DNA of 64,000 bases from Fragum whitleyi (taxonomy: Eukaryota > Mollusca > Bivalvia > Cardiida > Cardiidae), in the NCBI GenBank assembly GCA_948146395.1, contig OX411559.1:34614215-34678214 (forward strand), written 5' to 3'. The notes under the pieces are model-generated. The model searched no databases, had not been told where the DNA came from, and saw nothing but the letters and a program-made list of their open reading frames with translations. Within the stretch, counting starts at the first letter, position 1. Every line of letters starts with the position of its first letter. This document shows, piece by piece, positions 10,826-19,689 of the stretch. The translations under genes and the position numbers were made by a program.

Positions 10826-11668
10826 AGGCCTCTTTGGCACAAAACACTAAAAGGGCTTATAGTACTGGGATAGCCTAATTCGAAGCCTTCCGACGCAATG
10901 CCTCCTTGCCTTTATCTTGGCCACCTCCGGTTGAACATATAATCAGCTTTATAGCCTATATGTCAATCAGTAAGCTTAGTCACAGAACTGGTCAAGTCTA
11001 TGTTGCAGCTATTAGCTTTAAATGCAAGATATCCAACCACACAGATCCGACCAAGCATTTTATAATAGGCAAACTTTTGGAGGGTTTCAAGAGGACAGGC
11101 AAAGATAAACGGCTTAGACTTCCAATTTCATTAACTTTATTAGAATCTGTGCTGACCAAGCTTCCGGCAGCATGCATCAGTCCATATGAATCCATTCTAT
11201 TTACCTCTGCATTTTCTTTGGCATTTTTTGGTTTCCTACGCGTAGGCGAGCTGGCTCTCATAGAGTATTAAATTTGAACGACATTCAATTTTTGCCTGAC
11301 GGAACTGCCATGAATGTGGCAATAAGATTCTCAAAAACCGATCAAATGGGTGTAGGGACAACTCTACGTATTTGCCAATCAAATGCTCATTTATGCCCAG
11401 TCCAGCATATGCGCAATTATTTGAACATCCGGCCAAAGGACCTCTATTTTGTCATTTCGATGGGAGTCCCCTTACTCGTTACCAGTTCCCCTCTGTCTTG
11501 CAAAAAGCATTAAGACTGGTTGATTCTAGCATTGTCGGGTACAAATCACATAGTTTTCGGCTAGGTGCGGCTACCAGAGCAGCCCAACTCGGGTGGCCAC
11601 ACGAAAAAATTCAACTGCGCGGTCGATGGGCATCATCTGCCTACAAAACTTACATTATGACCATATGA
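10801..11668 (+). pseudogene. Tyrosine recombinase ORF, broken
   Basis: The frame opens QSEVRTLLEASLAQNTKRAY (SAM-like N-terminal domain) and meets TAA at 10876-10878. It resumes in the same frame to 11269-11271, shifts to a second frame near 11270 and to a third near 11430. The catalytic residues of the family remain visible across the pieces: Arg in FLRVGEL (about 11237), H-x-x-R in HSFRLGAATRAA (about 11549), and the nucleophile Tyr in SAYKTYI (about 11640-11655). Known role: cuts and rejoins a circular cDNA intermediate into the target. With one stop and two frameshifts this copy cannot make full-length recombinase. Confidence 0.85.
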
Positions 11669-11789
11669 TTACAAGAATTACGTTTAGAATAGCTATTATT
11701 ATTTGGTTTAGGCCCCATTTTATAAACTATTTCTATTTAACATTAAAGAAGAATCGGGAAAAATATATTTTTTTTCCCCAAAGTCCATT

Positions 11790-12356
11790 TCAGATAAGCC
11801 ATTAGTTTGGATAGTTGGGTCCTCTCTAGTCAAAAGAGCCTTTGCTCATGTGAGACAATCTAAGACTACTTCATTGGGCCTATCAGCAAGCCTTTGGTGG
11901 CAGGGCTATAGCGGACTTACCCTAAAGAAGACAAAGTACAAGTTGAGGACACTCTTGGCAGTACAGGACAAACCTAGCTTCCTAGTGCTCCATGTTGGTG
12001 GTAATGATTTGGGCCATACGCCAGTTAAAAAGCTTAAAGAATTAATGGAATTGCTTTATTCATATATAAAAACAAATATGCCTAAAACAATAATAATCTG
12101 GTCTGAAATTTTGCCTCGTCAGTGGTTAGATAACAGAGGTCTGGAATCAGCCAGGAAGAGATTTAACACATTTGCAATAATGTTAACAAAGCGATTTGGC
12201 GGGTTTTATATTAAGCACCCCAGACTTGTGCCTTTCAATCTAAATACATATGACAGGGACAGAGTCCACTTGTCTGAGGCAGGAAATAAACTTTTTATCG
12301 AGAATCTTCAGTTCAGCCTGCATCATTTCTTGCAGGCTACCCAGCCATGGTATTAA
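11790..12356 (+). CDS. SGNH (GDSL) hydrolase ORF of Ngaro element
   Basis: Open in one frame from upstream of 11790 to the stop at 12356. All hallmark blocks of an SGNH hydrolase are present: LVWIVGSSLVKRAF (block I, nucleophile Ser, 11805-11845), VLHVGGNDLG (block III, Asn, about 11985-12015) and YDRDRVHLSEAGN (block V, Asp-x-x-His, about 12250-12285). No ATG lies near the N-terminus, so it is probably the C-terminal module of the recombinase polyprotein or is made by an internal start. Ngaro-type elements are known to carry such hydrolases; the substrate is unknown, and an acyl-ester hydrolase is the usual guess. This module has no stop or shift, unlike the recombinase next to it. Confidence 0.82.
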   Translation, partial: SDKPLVWIVGSSLVKRAFAHVRQSKTTSLGLSASLWWQGYSGLTLKKTKYKLRTLLAVQDKPSFLVLHVGGNDLGHTPVKKLKELMELLYSYIKTNMPKTIIIWSEILPRQWLDNRGLESARKRFNTFAIMLTKRFGGFYIKHPRLVPFNLNTYDRDRVHLSEAGNKLFIENLQFSLHHFLQATQPWY

Positions 12357-12471
12357 GTGTAGTTATATATGGGCGTGAACCAGTTTTCTTTGGCTTGCTG
12401 GCGCAAAATACTATTTTGGCGGTGAAACTAAACCCCTGTCCACGAGTAGGCCATGGGTTTTGTTTCATGTG

Positions 12472-13106
12472 GCCAACCAGCAGCCAAAATTCGCTGAAAT
12501 TGTCTATCATTTTTATGTATCTCGTGTATATATTCAACCATGTTAGGGGTCACCAAGTTTTTCGGGGCCAGTATATTTTTGTGTGTGTTCATTTGGGCGC
12601 CCTACGACGAGTTGTCGGTGCCATACAAGTGTTAGGGCTAAGGATAACAGTGCTTAGGAGTACAATTCTTTGGGCTCCAATTGAGTCGAATTTATTTTCT
12701 CTCCATTTGAGCTTAATTTGTTCTTCTCCACTTTAGCTTTAATCTGTCCCACTCCACCTGAGCTTTATTCGTTCCGCTCATTTTGAACGGTATTTGTTTC
12801 AGCTCCATCTGAGCGCAAGTTGTATATATTATGGAAAAAACATTTAGTGGTTTCATTGACATGCTTTATTTTGTGGAATTTATTGTAGGTTCACGCCCTT
12901 TGTTATGCCAAACTTAAGCATTATATGAATTAGAGTAGAATTAAAATGTGTAAACTTATTACCGCCTTGACTTAGTTCAGCAAAGTCAGGCGGGGGCCAA
13001 GGGCAGACAATATAAGTTTCGTTGGTCTGGAACTTCCCAACTTAAGCCCGGAATTACATGGCCGTCTGCTCTTGGCCTCTGAACCTTATCATGCCTATGA
13101 AACAAT
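12472..13106 (+). repeat. Ngaro split repeat B1
   Basis: 635 bp, starting GCCAACCAGCAGCCAAAATT and ending CCTATGAAACAAT. It is matched base for base in length by B2. About four substitutions and no indel by eye. Confidence 0.92.
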
Positions 13107-13115
13107 AGGGACTAT

Positions 13116-13272
13116 TACTAGTTAATAGTCCTCGTTGTTTCCATGGCATCTTCCAGTCTACAAAATCGATTAGTAAACTGCAAGTCTAGGTGTGACGTCA
13201 CTCACCTCCATTTTTGCTAAAAAACAAAGGTAAATGATTTCGTTACGATCTTTTTGTTTATAAAAAGTTTTT
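13116..13272 (+). repeat. Ngaro split repeat A2
   Basis: Internal copy of A1. The B1-A2 junction (13107-13131) contains the palindrome GGACTATTA-CTAGT-TAATAGTCC, a plausible recombination core for the circular intermediate (inference). Confidence 0.9.
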
Positions 13273-13655
13273 ACAGAACCCTCCCCCCCCCTTTTTTGAA
13301 CCCTTGTCTGTGCTGCTTCGCTTTTTCCATCTCTTTACAGAGCAACGATAGATCTTGAAAGAACCAACGGAAACGGCTTTTCGCAATCGATCCACAAATG
13401 TCTGGTGTGAACCTACAGTCAACAGATGAAAACAATCAATAAACAGTGAACAGTCGGAGCTCGTGAATCAAGTGTTTTTAGATTCGGTTATCCTTAAATC
13501 ACAAGTGTCTCGTATTATTAAGCCTGCTAACGACGCTACCTAGATGAGCAACTACAGTGAAAATATTTCAATTATCCATATTTCTCATGTATTCAACAGT
13601 TTGTCGGTCACCAAGCCGTTCGGGGCTAACAATCAGTTGCATTCTTTGTAAACAA
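13273..13655. other. Unique segment between A2 and B2
   Basis: Non-coding. Starts with a C run and then a stretch of T. Near 13567-13630 it has a diverged echo of the start of repeat B (words such as TCTCATGTATTCAAC and GGTCACCAAG), suggesting an older, decayed B-type copy. Confidence 0.55.
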
Positions 13656-14290
13656 GCCAACCAGCAGCCAAAATTCGCTGAAATTGTCTATCATTTTTAT
13701 GTATCTCATGTATATATTCAACCATGTTAGGGGTCACCAAGTTTTTCGGGGCCAGTATATTTTTGTGTGTGTTCATTTGGGCGCCCTACCACGAGTTGTC
13801 GGTGCCATACAAGTGTTAGGGCTAAGGATAACAGTGCTTAGGAGTACAATTCTTTGGGCTCCAATTGAGTCGAATTTATTTTCTCTCCATTTGAGCTTAA
13901 TTTGTTCTTCTCCACTTTAGCTTTAATCTGTCCCACTCCACCTGAGCTTTATTCGTTCCGCTCATTTTGAACGGTATTTGTTTCAGCTCCATCTGAGCGC
14001 AAGTTGTATATATTATGGAAAAAACATTTAGTGGTTTCATTGACATGCTTTATTTTGTGGAATTTATTGTAGGTTCACGCCCTTTGTTATGCCAAACTTA
14101 AGCATTATATGAATTAGAGTAGAATTAAAATGTGTAAACTTATTACCGCCTTGACTTAGTTCAGCAAAGTCAGGCGGGGGCCAAAGGCAGACAATATAAG
14201 TTTCGTTGGTCTGGAACTTCCCAACTTAAGCCCAGAATTACATGGCCGTCTGCTCTTGGCCTCTGAACCTTATCATGCCTATGAAACAAT
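13656..14290 (+). repeat. Ngaro split repeat B2 (3' end of element)
   Basis: Second copy of B1; the element ends at CCTATGAAACAAT. Confidence 0.92.
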
Positions 14291-14428
14291 TGAAGTTATC
14301 GTTTATATAGTATCTATGAAAATCCACTATACGATCCGGTCATCTATATGACTATTTCACGTTATAACAGAACAGATGCACCAGCTTTTGCGCTATATCT
14401 ACAATAATTGTTGAAAGTGGCGTTAAAC

Positions 14429-14537
14429 CATAGGAGTCCGAATTTAACACCCTACCACCATATAAACCAACACATGTATTGTAGACGTTTATAAATATTG
14501 GTCAATAGTGGCAGTGGGTTGAAATCGGACCCCTATG
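14429..14537. mobile_element. Foldback MITE, CATAGGGGTCCGAATT ends
   Basis: The left end CATAGGAGTCCGAATT is the complement of the right end AAATCGGACCCCTATG. The interior holds CACCATATA, AAACGTTT-like and GGTGG words on opposite arms. It directly follows a SINE-like tail (TGTTGAAAGTGGCGTTAAAC). Other copies: 18331-18412 and 27333-27453. Confidence 0.8.
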
Positions 14538-15879
14538 TGTAAAACCCCACACAATCATACTTATTATCAGCATTTTCCTGATTTTGAAAGGGGAATATCG
14601 TGAAACGTTTGTTTTATCTGGTAAGCAAGTTTCTTCGCGATTAGTAGACCCGTGTCTAGCCACTAAACATTTGAATCCAAACAGGGACGATCAGAAAAAA
14701 TCCGGACTTTGACTCGTTCTCGAAACCATTCCGATTGCTAGCGATATGGGTCTTTTTATGATTTCAGTATTGGTATAGATAAACCCTTATTTTGAAAAGA
14801 ATCATTAAAAACGAACATAATTTCAAGCTTTTCTATATCAGATTTCAATTTCAATAAAGAAATCAATCTATATGCAGTAATGTTGATTACTTTGATTAAA
14901 GCGAAAATCATTGCACACTATTTTTTCCGGTACAAAAGGAAGGAACAAGAGTTTCTTTTGAAGTCTTTAGCAACAAACACGTTTTAGTCATGTCATTCTT
15001 TGCGAAACTCAATTTTGCTTAATTTTGCGCTTTTACGCCCCCCCCCCCCCCCCAAAAAGCCATTTGTATAGACCAAAATTAATGTTGAAAGTTGAACACT
15101 AAGGTAAGCCTGTTCAGACAAGGAAGAATATTTACGCTATCAGTCTAAGCTAATCTGCTATCCTAAGGCGACATCAATTTTTATCAATATTGGACTATCT
15201 TGTGATGATTAGTGTGTTTTGTGTGACCACATATACAATATCCTCTATTTTCTTATGCTGTATACAGAACTATGACAACGTTTCCAAGTGGCGACCTCAT
15301 CACTTTAAACACTTCAAGACTACAAGTGGATTGCTAGCATCAAAATGGAAAAAAATCGAAAGTCGAATCTCAGAAAATACGCGTCGTATCGATTTCAATA
15401 TTCCATAAAGAAAGTAAAGTATACGTGCAGTGAATAAATATTTAATCAATATCGATCTTCTATTTGAAGAAGTTAGTCTGTCAAAAAAAAAAAAAAAAAA
15501 AACGATTTACGAAAAAAGACTGACGTTATATCTATAATTAAACAGTCAAGTTCTTTATCTATTGTGTAATTTTAAATGATTCAATTTACAGTGTACTTTT
15601 GTGGACTTAAGGTAGAGATATATTATGTGTTCTATAATATAACTGCTAAACGTATATATTTTTCAGTTTTATGAAGATAGTTTCATGTGCATCATGAGAT
15701 TGAGTTAGATTTTAAGAATTAAAGGGGCAAAATGTATGTATACTCAAAACCTGACGAAAATGAAAGAAGAAGAATATTTGACTTCTGGAAAATGAAATAT
15801 TCTCAATTATCTAAGAAAGGGTTTAATTGAAGTAGCGTTCATAACTTTAATACGAGACTGTCTTATTACGAATATCATT
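14538..15879. other. Intergenic / 5' region of the CARD-like gene
   Basis: No supported gene. Contains a C run near 15040 and an A run near 15485. A 72-codon ORF at 15190-15408 has no recognisable feature. Any promoter of the gene starting at 15880 would lie here, but no clear TATA or initiator can be singled out. Confidence 0.45.
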
Positions 15880-16263
15880 ATGACGACTAATAGATCGAGG
15901 GTGCTAGAAAAACGAAGTCATAGGAGCATCGCAACCCTTATTTTTAATTCTGGTGCGATCAATAATGTAGACCCTTTTGCCCTTATATCGTTAATGTACA
16001 AAAACGATAGAATATCAAAGAATTTGTATGACTTTACCCTTAGTTTGTATGATTCTAGTCACGAAAGAGAAGATATCACAAGACAAATATTATATCCGCT
16101 ATTACAGGAGGCGAATATTTCCTCCCTTGTTGATGCCTTGGGAGAATTGGGATATAAAAGTCTAGCAGCAAAACTTTATAACTCAGTTTTTTTGTTCAAA
16201 TACAGCATCTGTCATCCCACATGCGAACACAGACGGCAGAGAGAAATTACAACACTTTCATAG
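15880..16263 (+). CDS. CARD-like N-terminal segment (frame 1)
   Basis: 127 codons as read. Real family-like sequence runs to about residue 105 (KLYNSVF). After the T7 run the frame reads a short unrelated tail ending in TAG at 16263. In the next frame the sequence from about 16193 (SNTASVIPHANTDGREKLQ) joins smoothly to the downstream ORF, so the tail is an artefact of the shift. Confidence 0.6.
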   Translation: MTTNRSRVLEKRSHRSIATLIFNSGAINNVDPFALISLMYKNDRISKNLYDFTLSLYDSSHEREDITRQILYPLLQEANISSLVDALGELGYKSLAAKLYNSVFLFKYSICHPTCEHRRQREITTLS

Positions 16264-17341
16264 AAACCTTAAACGCATGGTTCACAATTCCCAGTTTAAG
16301 GACCCGAGGCAATTCTTACGGGAGCTCGGAAAACGTTTGGCATTGAGAATACTGTCTGAGGAAAATCAAATTAAACAGCAAAGTTTAACAGATAAATATG
16401 TAACTATACTTGCATTAGAGTTTGATGCTTTCTATGACTCGATAGGCTATCAAACGATAGTATCACAAGAGCATATGCTCTCTGAGTTGAAAGGACTGAT
16501 ACCTCAAACAACTAACACTACGATTACAGAAACGGTGCTCTTTTCTAGACAAGCTAACTTAGATGCTTCTCATGGAAATATAACAAGAGCCAAAGACATG
16601 TTAATTGCTGCAAGAAGTAGTGCTCAAGGATTTGGGAATTGTCTGGAACGTGTAAACCTTTACTACATGGAAGTTTATGTGCAGCTTTGGGAATTTGAAT
16701 TAGACCCTACTCGAATAAATCTAAATGCAGTTCTGATGTGGGGACGAAGCGGGTTAGACATTTTGAAACATGTAGACGAAGAAAATCGACGGTTGTGGAA
16801 AAGAATGTTTTTACTGCGTATGGTATTTGGTCTTCTTGGTATTGGTAATAACGGGAATACCATAGATTCGTTCATGACCTTAGAATCGGACTTGAAAGAA
16901 GCACAATCGCTTTTAGTTGAAGTGGATAAAAACTGGGACCAAATAGAGGTAAGGAGAGAAATGATGTATTGTATAGCTAAGGCGAGGTTTAATGAGTTAC
17001 AAGGGTTTTTCGAGGACGCACTAGGGTATTTGAACAAAGGTAAAAAGCTTGCAAATTCCGGCGGGTTTCTTAGAAAAGAGGCGATTATTGATTGTCTTAT
17101 TAAACAAATTCATCAAAAGCGGACAAACTTGCCGGTCAGTTACAGAGTACACCAAAAAGAAGCCACTGAAATGTTATCAGTATCTTCAAAAGAAGACAAA
17201 AAGTTACTGCACTTTGAAGAAAATGAATGCCAAGGTTCTACAGACCAATACGAGCGGTATTGTGAAGAATGCAATGTGATCCAACACTTTTTACAAATGT
17301 TCACGGCAGAAAACAAACTGCATCAAACATACACCTCCTAA
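16193..17341 (+). CDS. Helical-repeat (TPR-like) segment (frame 2)
   Basis: Open from before 16200; the first ATG is at 16277. Rich in Leu, Glu and Lys with regular helix spacing and no membrane segment. Includes FLRELGKRLALRILSEENQ near the start and CEECNVIQHFLQM near the end. The last ~20 codons before TAA look like a switch point to the frame that continues at 17342. Confidence 0.55.
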   Translation, partial: CSNTASVIPHANTDGREKLQHFHRNLKRMVHNSQFKDPRQFLRELGKRLALRILSEENQIKQQSLTDKYVTILALEFDAFYDSIGYQTIVSQEHMLSELKGLIPQTTNTTITETVLFSRQANLDASHGNITRAKDMLIAARSSAQGFGNCLERVNLYYMEVYVQLWEFELDPTRINLNAVLMWGRSGLDILKHVDEENRRLWKRMFLLRMVFGLLGIGNNGNTIDSFMTLESDLKEAQSLLVEVDKNWDQIEVRREMMYCIAKARFNELQGFFEDALGYLNKGKKLANSGGFLRKEAIIDCLIKQIHQKRTNLPVSYRVHQKEATEMLSVSSKEDKKLLHFEENECQGSTDQYERYCEECNVIQHFLQMFTAENKLHQTYTS

Positions 17342-17403
17342 CCGACGATTATCACGAAATGAATATCAGATTAGTACCTGATGACAATGAAATTATAGAT
17401 ACT

Positions 17404-17764
17404 CAGGGCTCGTGTTATAGTTTGATATTGGGGAGTCATTGACTCCTCACCTGAGAATTTCTGGGGGCCAAATCTGAATTTTATAGGGTCAAAATGACAT
17501 AAAAAGTAAATCATAAGTAGAATATTGCATATTTAAGAGTCTCTTCCACTGTTTTTTGTAATGATATGAAACAAGTAATTGATTTGTAGAAATTAAGCTA
17601 GTAATTTGTGAAAATCTTAGGTATAAAACAATGTTTTGACCATTAGTAATTCCTCTCAAGGGGGTCAAAAGGACCCCTTGGGAGAAATTTTTAGGGGTCA
17701 AATTGAGATATTTTCAGATTTTTGGGGGTCAAAACCCTGGTTTAAGGGTCAAACACGAGCCCTG
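17404..17764. mobile_element. 361-bp MITE inside the CARD-like gene
   Basis: Perfect 13-bp terminal inverted repeats, CAGGGCTCGTGTT and AACACGAGCCCTG, flanked by ATACT on both sides (17399-17403 and 17765-17769). Removing the element plus one ATACT joins two open frames in phase. CAGGG ends are typical of hAT-like elements, but the duplication looks like 5-6 bp rather than 8, so the superfamily is left open. No coding capacity. Confidence 0.85.
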
Positions 17765-17769
17765 ATACT

Positions 17770-18129
17770 AGTAATAATGAGGAACAGACTTATGCTAAGA
17801 GAGTTGATAACAACGATCGGCAAGCTGGTGAAAAACAACTTGACATGGAAGATCAGACTATTCCAAAACATTTTGTGCTTGCAACATTCAGTGAGCTTGA
17901 AAACACAATATCTAAAATCGTGCCAGATCCATCGGAATCAAAAGTTAAAGAAAAGAATCCGCAAGACGAAAGCTTTGATCCCAAGAACAGTGCTGAGAGA
18001 GATTCGAGTATGGCACAACTGAACATGGCGTTTCACGATTGCTTACACATAGGCAGTATTGCGCTTTTTGAAGATCGTTCTATGCCTGAAGGTACATCTT
18101 GGCCAGATTCCGAACAAAATGAAAACTGA
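17770..18129 (+). CDS. C-terminal segment of the CARD-like gene after the MITE
   Basis: Frame 1, continuous with 17342-17403 if the MITE is removed. An acidic, Gln/Asn/Lys-rich linker leads to IPKHFVLATFSELENTISKI and ends FEDRSMPEGTSWPDSEQNEN-stop. The composition suits a disordered C-terminal tail. Not recognised as a known domain. Confidence 0.5.
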   Translation, partial: SNNEEQTYAKRVDNNDRQAGEKQLDMEDQTIPKHFVLATFSELENTISKIVPDPSESKVKEKNPQDESFDPKNSAERDSSMAQLNMAFHDCLHIGSIALFEDRSMPEGTSWPDSEQNEN

Positions 18130-18330
18130 AGTCCTTGATAACATAAAAACACATATCCTGTTGAGTTTAGATTTTGTTTGAAAAAAAGCCATTTGGGGGG
18201 GGGGGGGGAATTTGTAATAAGCCAGGCTCATTTTTTTCCACAAAAGTCAAAAAGATGACAACAGTGTTCGAAAAGATAAGACTGCACGGCTTTATCATTG
18301 TGTATATTTTCTACAAAAGTATTGTGTAGC

Positions 18331-18412
18331 CCATAGGGGTCCGAATTACCCCAACCACCATATAGACTAATAATATAAACATTATTAGTCTATATGGTGG
18401 TGGGGGTTATAC
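18331..18412. mobile_element. Short foldback MITE, CATAGGGGTCC family
   Basis: CATAGGGGTCCGAATTACCC at the left; the centre ACCACCATATAGACTAATAA has its complement downstream. The right end is degraded. Confidence 0.75.
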
Positions 18413-18780
18413 GACGTATAATTGGAATTCACTCGAAACCAGTATGATAAAAAACAACAACAACGTAGCAGCAAATAAATTCAAAATTTCAAAATGGATT
18501 TAGAGAACTATTTCAAAAAGAGTTCACTTGTTTCTTCGTCTACACCTCTAATACTACCACTCCTCATATGACAGAAACATTTGTTCGTTTGATTGATTAC
18601 CACCCCTATCAAATTCCTTTTAGGGTTAATGCAACCGCAAAAGGTTCTACAAATATGCCTGATTCAGATGTGTATAGCAAATACTTTACTAGAGCTAGGA
18701 CGAGTATTCGATTACCCGTGTATCGTGTAGGGAAATGTTCCTTCCCGGTTCCTGAAACATTACGTAGATATTATTCCAAA
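18413..18780. other. Intergenic, nothing recognised
   Basis: A 73-codon ORF at 18568-18789 starts with MTETFVRLIDYHPYQIPFRV. It has balanced composition but no family I recognise and no splice context. Confidence 0.4.
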
Positions 18781-18821
18781 ACCTCGTAACTGCAGCTTGA
18801 CCAGAGCTGTAGTTACGAGGT
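18781..18821. repeat. CCTCGTAACTGCAGC hairpin
   Basis: ACCTCGTAACTGCAGCT pairs with AGCTGTAGTTACGAGGT around a short loop. Same hairpin type as at 131-209 and as the one split by the hAT-like element at 38435-40992. Confidence 0.8.
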
Positions 18822-18881
18822 ATAAGGATGATAACGACGATTACCTGTTGATACTGCAATGCTAATGCAATATGTACCTTT

Positions 18882-19113
18882 TGGGATCAATTCAGAATAG
18901 AATTGAAGGCTGTTTAAAACAGTCTTCGATTTCTTTTTGAAATTGATTTCTAGATGGTCCTATGGACTTACAGCAGATTATTTTGAGAGTCCTGGGGTCG
19001 TATCCACGAAACATCTTAGTTTGAGATTTTACTTAGTTTGGCATTTTTCACTTAGTAGAATTTTTTTCAACTTAGAAAAATTCCTAGAAAAATCTAAGAT
19101 GTTTTGTGAATAA
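18882..19113. repeat. Two small inverted-repeat elements
   Basis: About 18882-18960: a hairpin ATCAATTCAGAATAGAATTG... / ...AAATTGATTT, with a related copy at 62359-62440. About 19004-19113: CACGAAACATCTTAG at the left pairs with CTAAGATGTTTTGTG at the right, a MITE-like foldback. Confidence 0.65.
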
Positions 19114-19521
19114 GGCCTCTGGACACTTATTTGCGAGTCACATTTGGTCCTGTTTAAATAGACGGGTTACATATATGATATCATTTACTTTAGAACTCAC
19201 TTGAAATTTCTAGTTATAAACAATTTCCTTGAAAATACTTAACCCTTATCTGAATTTGACCCTTTTCTAGATCAGATGGCCAATTTTGGGGATATTTTAA
19301 CTAGCTCTGTCCAAATTTTCCCAAATTACCGAAATTTTATAAGCAGGCTTCGTACGCTAAAATCAGACTATGTGCCTGTGTAAGCTGATTTTAGTCTATA
19401 CTGTCTACCAAAATTTGATAACAGCAGGAATATTTTTTGAACAGCAAGAGAGGGATAAACGTCTTATTTACAAAGTCTTAGAGTAACTTTAGAAAAGCTT
19501 TATGAAGATTTGCTGGCTTTA
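19114..19521. other. Intergenic, nothing recognised
   Basis: AT-rich. A short repeat piece near 19350-19430 (AGTCTATACTGTCTACCAAA) recurs at about 48222 in slightly changed form. Confidence 0.45.
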
Positions 19522-19689
19522 GTAAACATACACAATTTTGAGGAAGTCTCAAAGTTCAAATAAGTGCAAACTGTCTCTGGCAGCTTAACCACTGCATCAA
19601 TGAATGTAAACATACACAATTTTGAGGAAGTCTCAAAGTTCAAATAAGTGCAAACTGTCTCTGGCAGCTTAACCACTGCATCAATGAAT
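19522..19689 (+). repeat. 84-bp tandem duplication
   Basis: Two head-to-tail, essentially identical 84-bp units starting GTAAACATACACAATTTTGA. The lack of divergence implies a very recent duplication or an assembly artefact. Confidence 0.95.

Larger units (their letters stand above)
7638..14290 (+). mobile_element. Ngaro-like (DIRS order) YR retrotransposon
   Basis: About 6.65 kb. The ORF order is gag-like, RT-RNase H, tyrosine recombinase and SGNH hydrolase. It has no LTRs and no integrase but has split direct repeats: A1 7638-7797, B1 12472-13106, A2 13116-13272 and B2 13656-14290. The A1-ORFs-B1-A2-B2 order is the arrangement known for Ngaro and PAT elements, which are thought to integrate as circles through the recombinase. 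B1 and B2 are both 635 bp and by eye differ at only about four sites, so the insertion is young. Pol and recombinase carry stops and frameshifts, so this copy is not autonomous as sequenced. Confidence 0.93.
15880..18129 (+). pseudogene. CARD-like/helical-repeat gene, broken by frameshifts and a MITE
   Basis: Apparently single-exon. Part 1 (15880-~16190) encodes a basic leader and a six-helix death-fold, CARD-like domain: DPFALISLMYKNDRISKNLY, then ITRQILYPLLQEAN and LVDALGELGYKSLAAKLYN. A run of seven T at 16186-16192 shifts the frame. Part 2 (~16193-17341) encodes about 380 residues of amphipathic helices resembling TPR-type repeats (for example ANLDASHGNITRAKDMLIAA and FNELQGFFEDALGYLNKG). 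A further probable shift near the 3' end of part 2 leads to part 3, which begins at 17342, is split by the MITE at 17404-17764, and resumes at 17770 in the same frame to a stop at 18129. Similar CARD-plus-repeat proteins are expanded in bivalves and thought to act in innate immune or death signalling (family knowledge; the match is by pattern only). It may be a decayed paralogue, or the T-run shift could be a sequencing error. Confidence 0.65.

Noticed and set aside
12347..12736. 129-codon ORF after the hydrolase and its twin at 13684-13920
   Set aside because: Both lie in repeat B of the Ngaro element, have no family features, and are copies of the same non-coding repeat.
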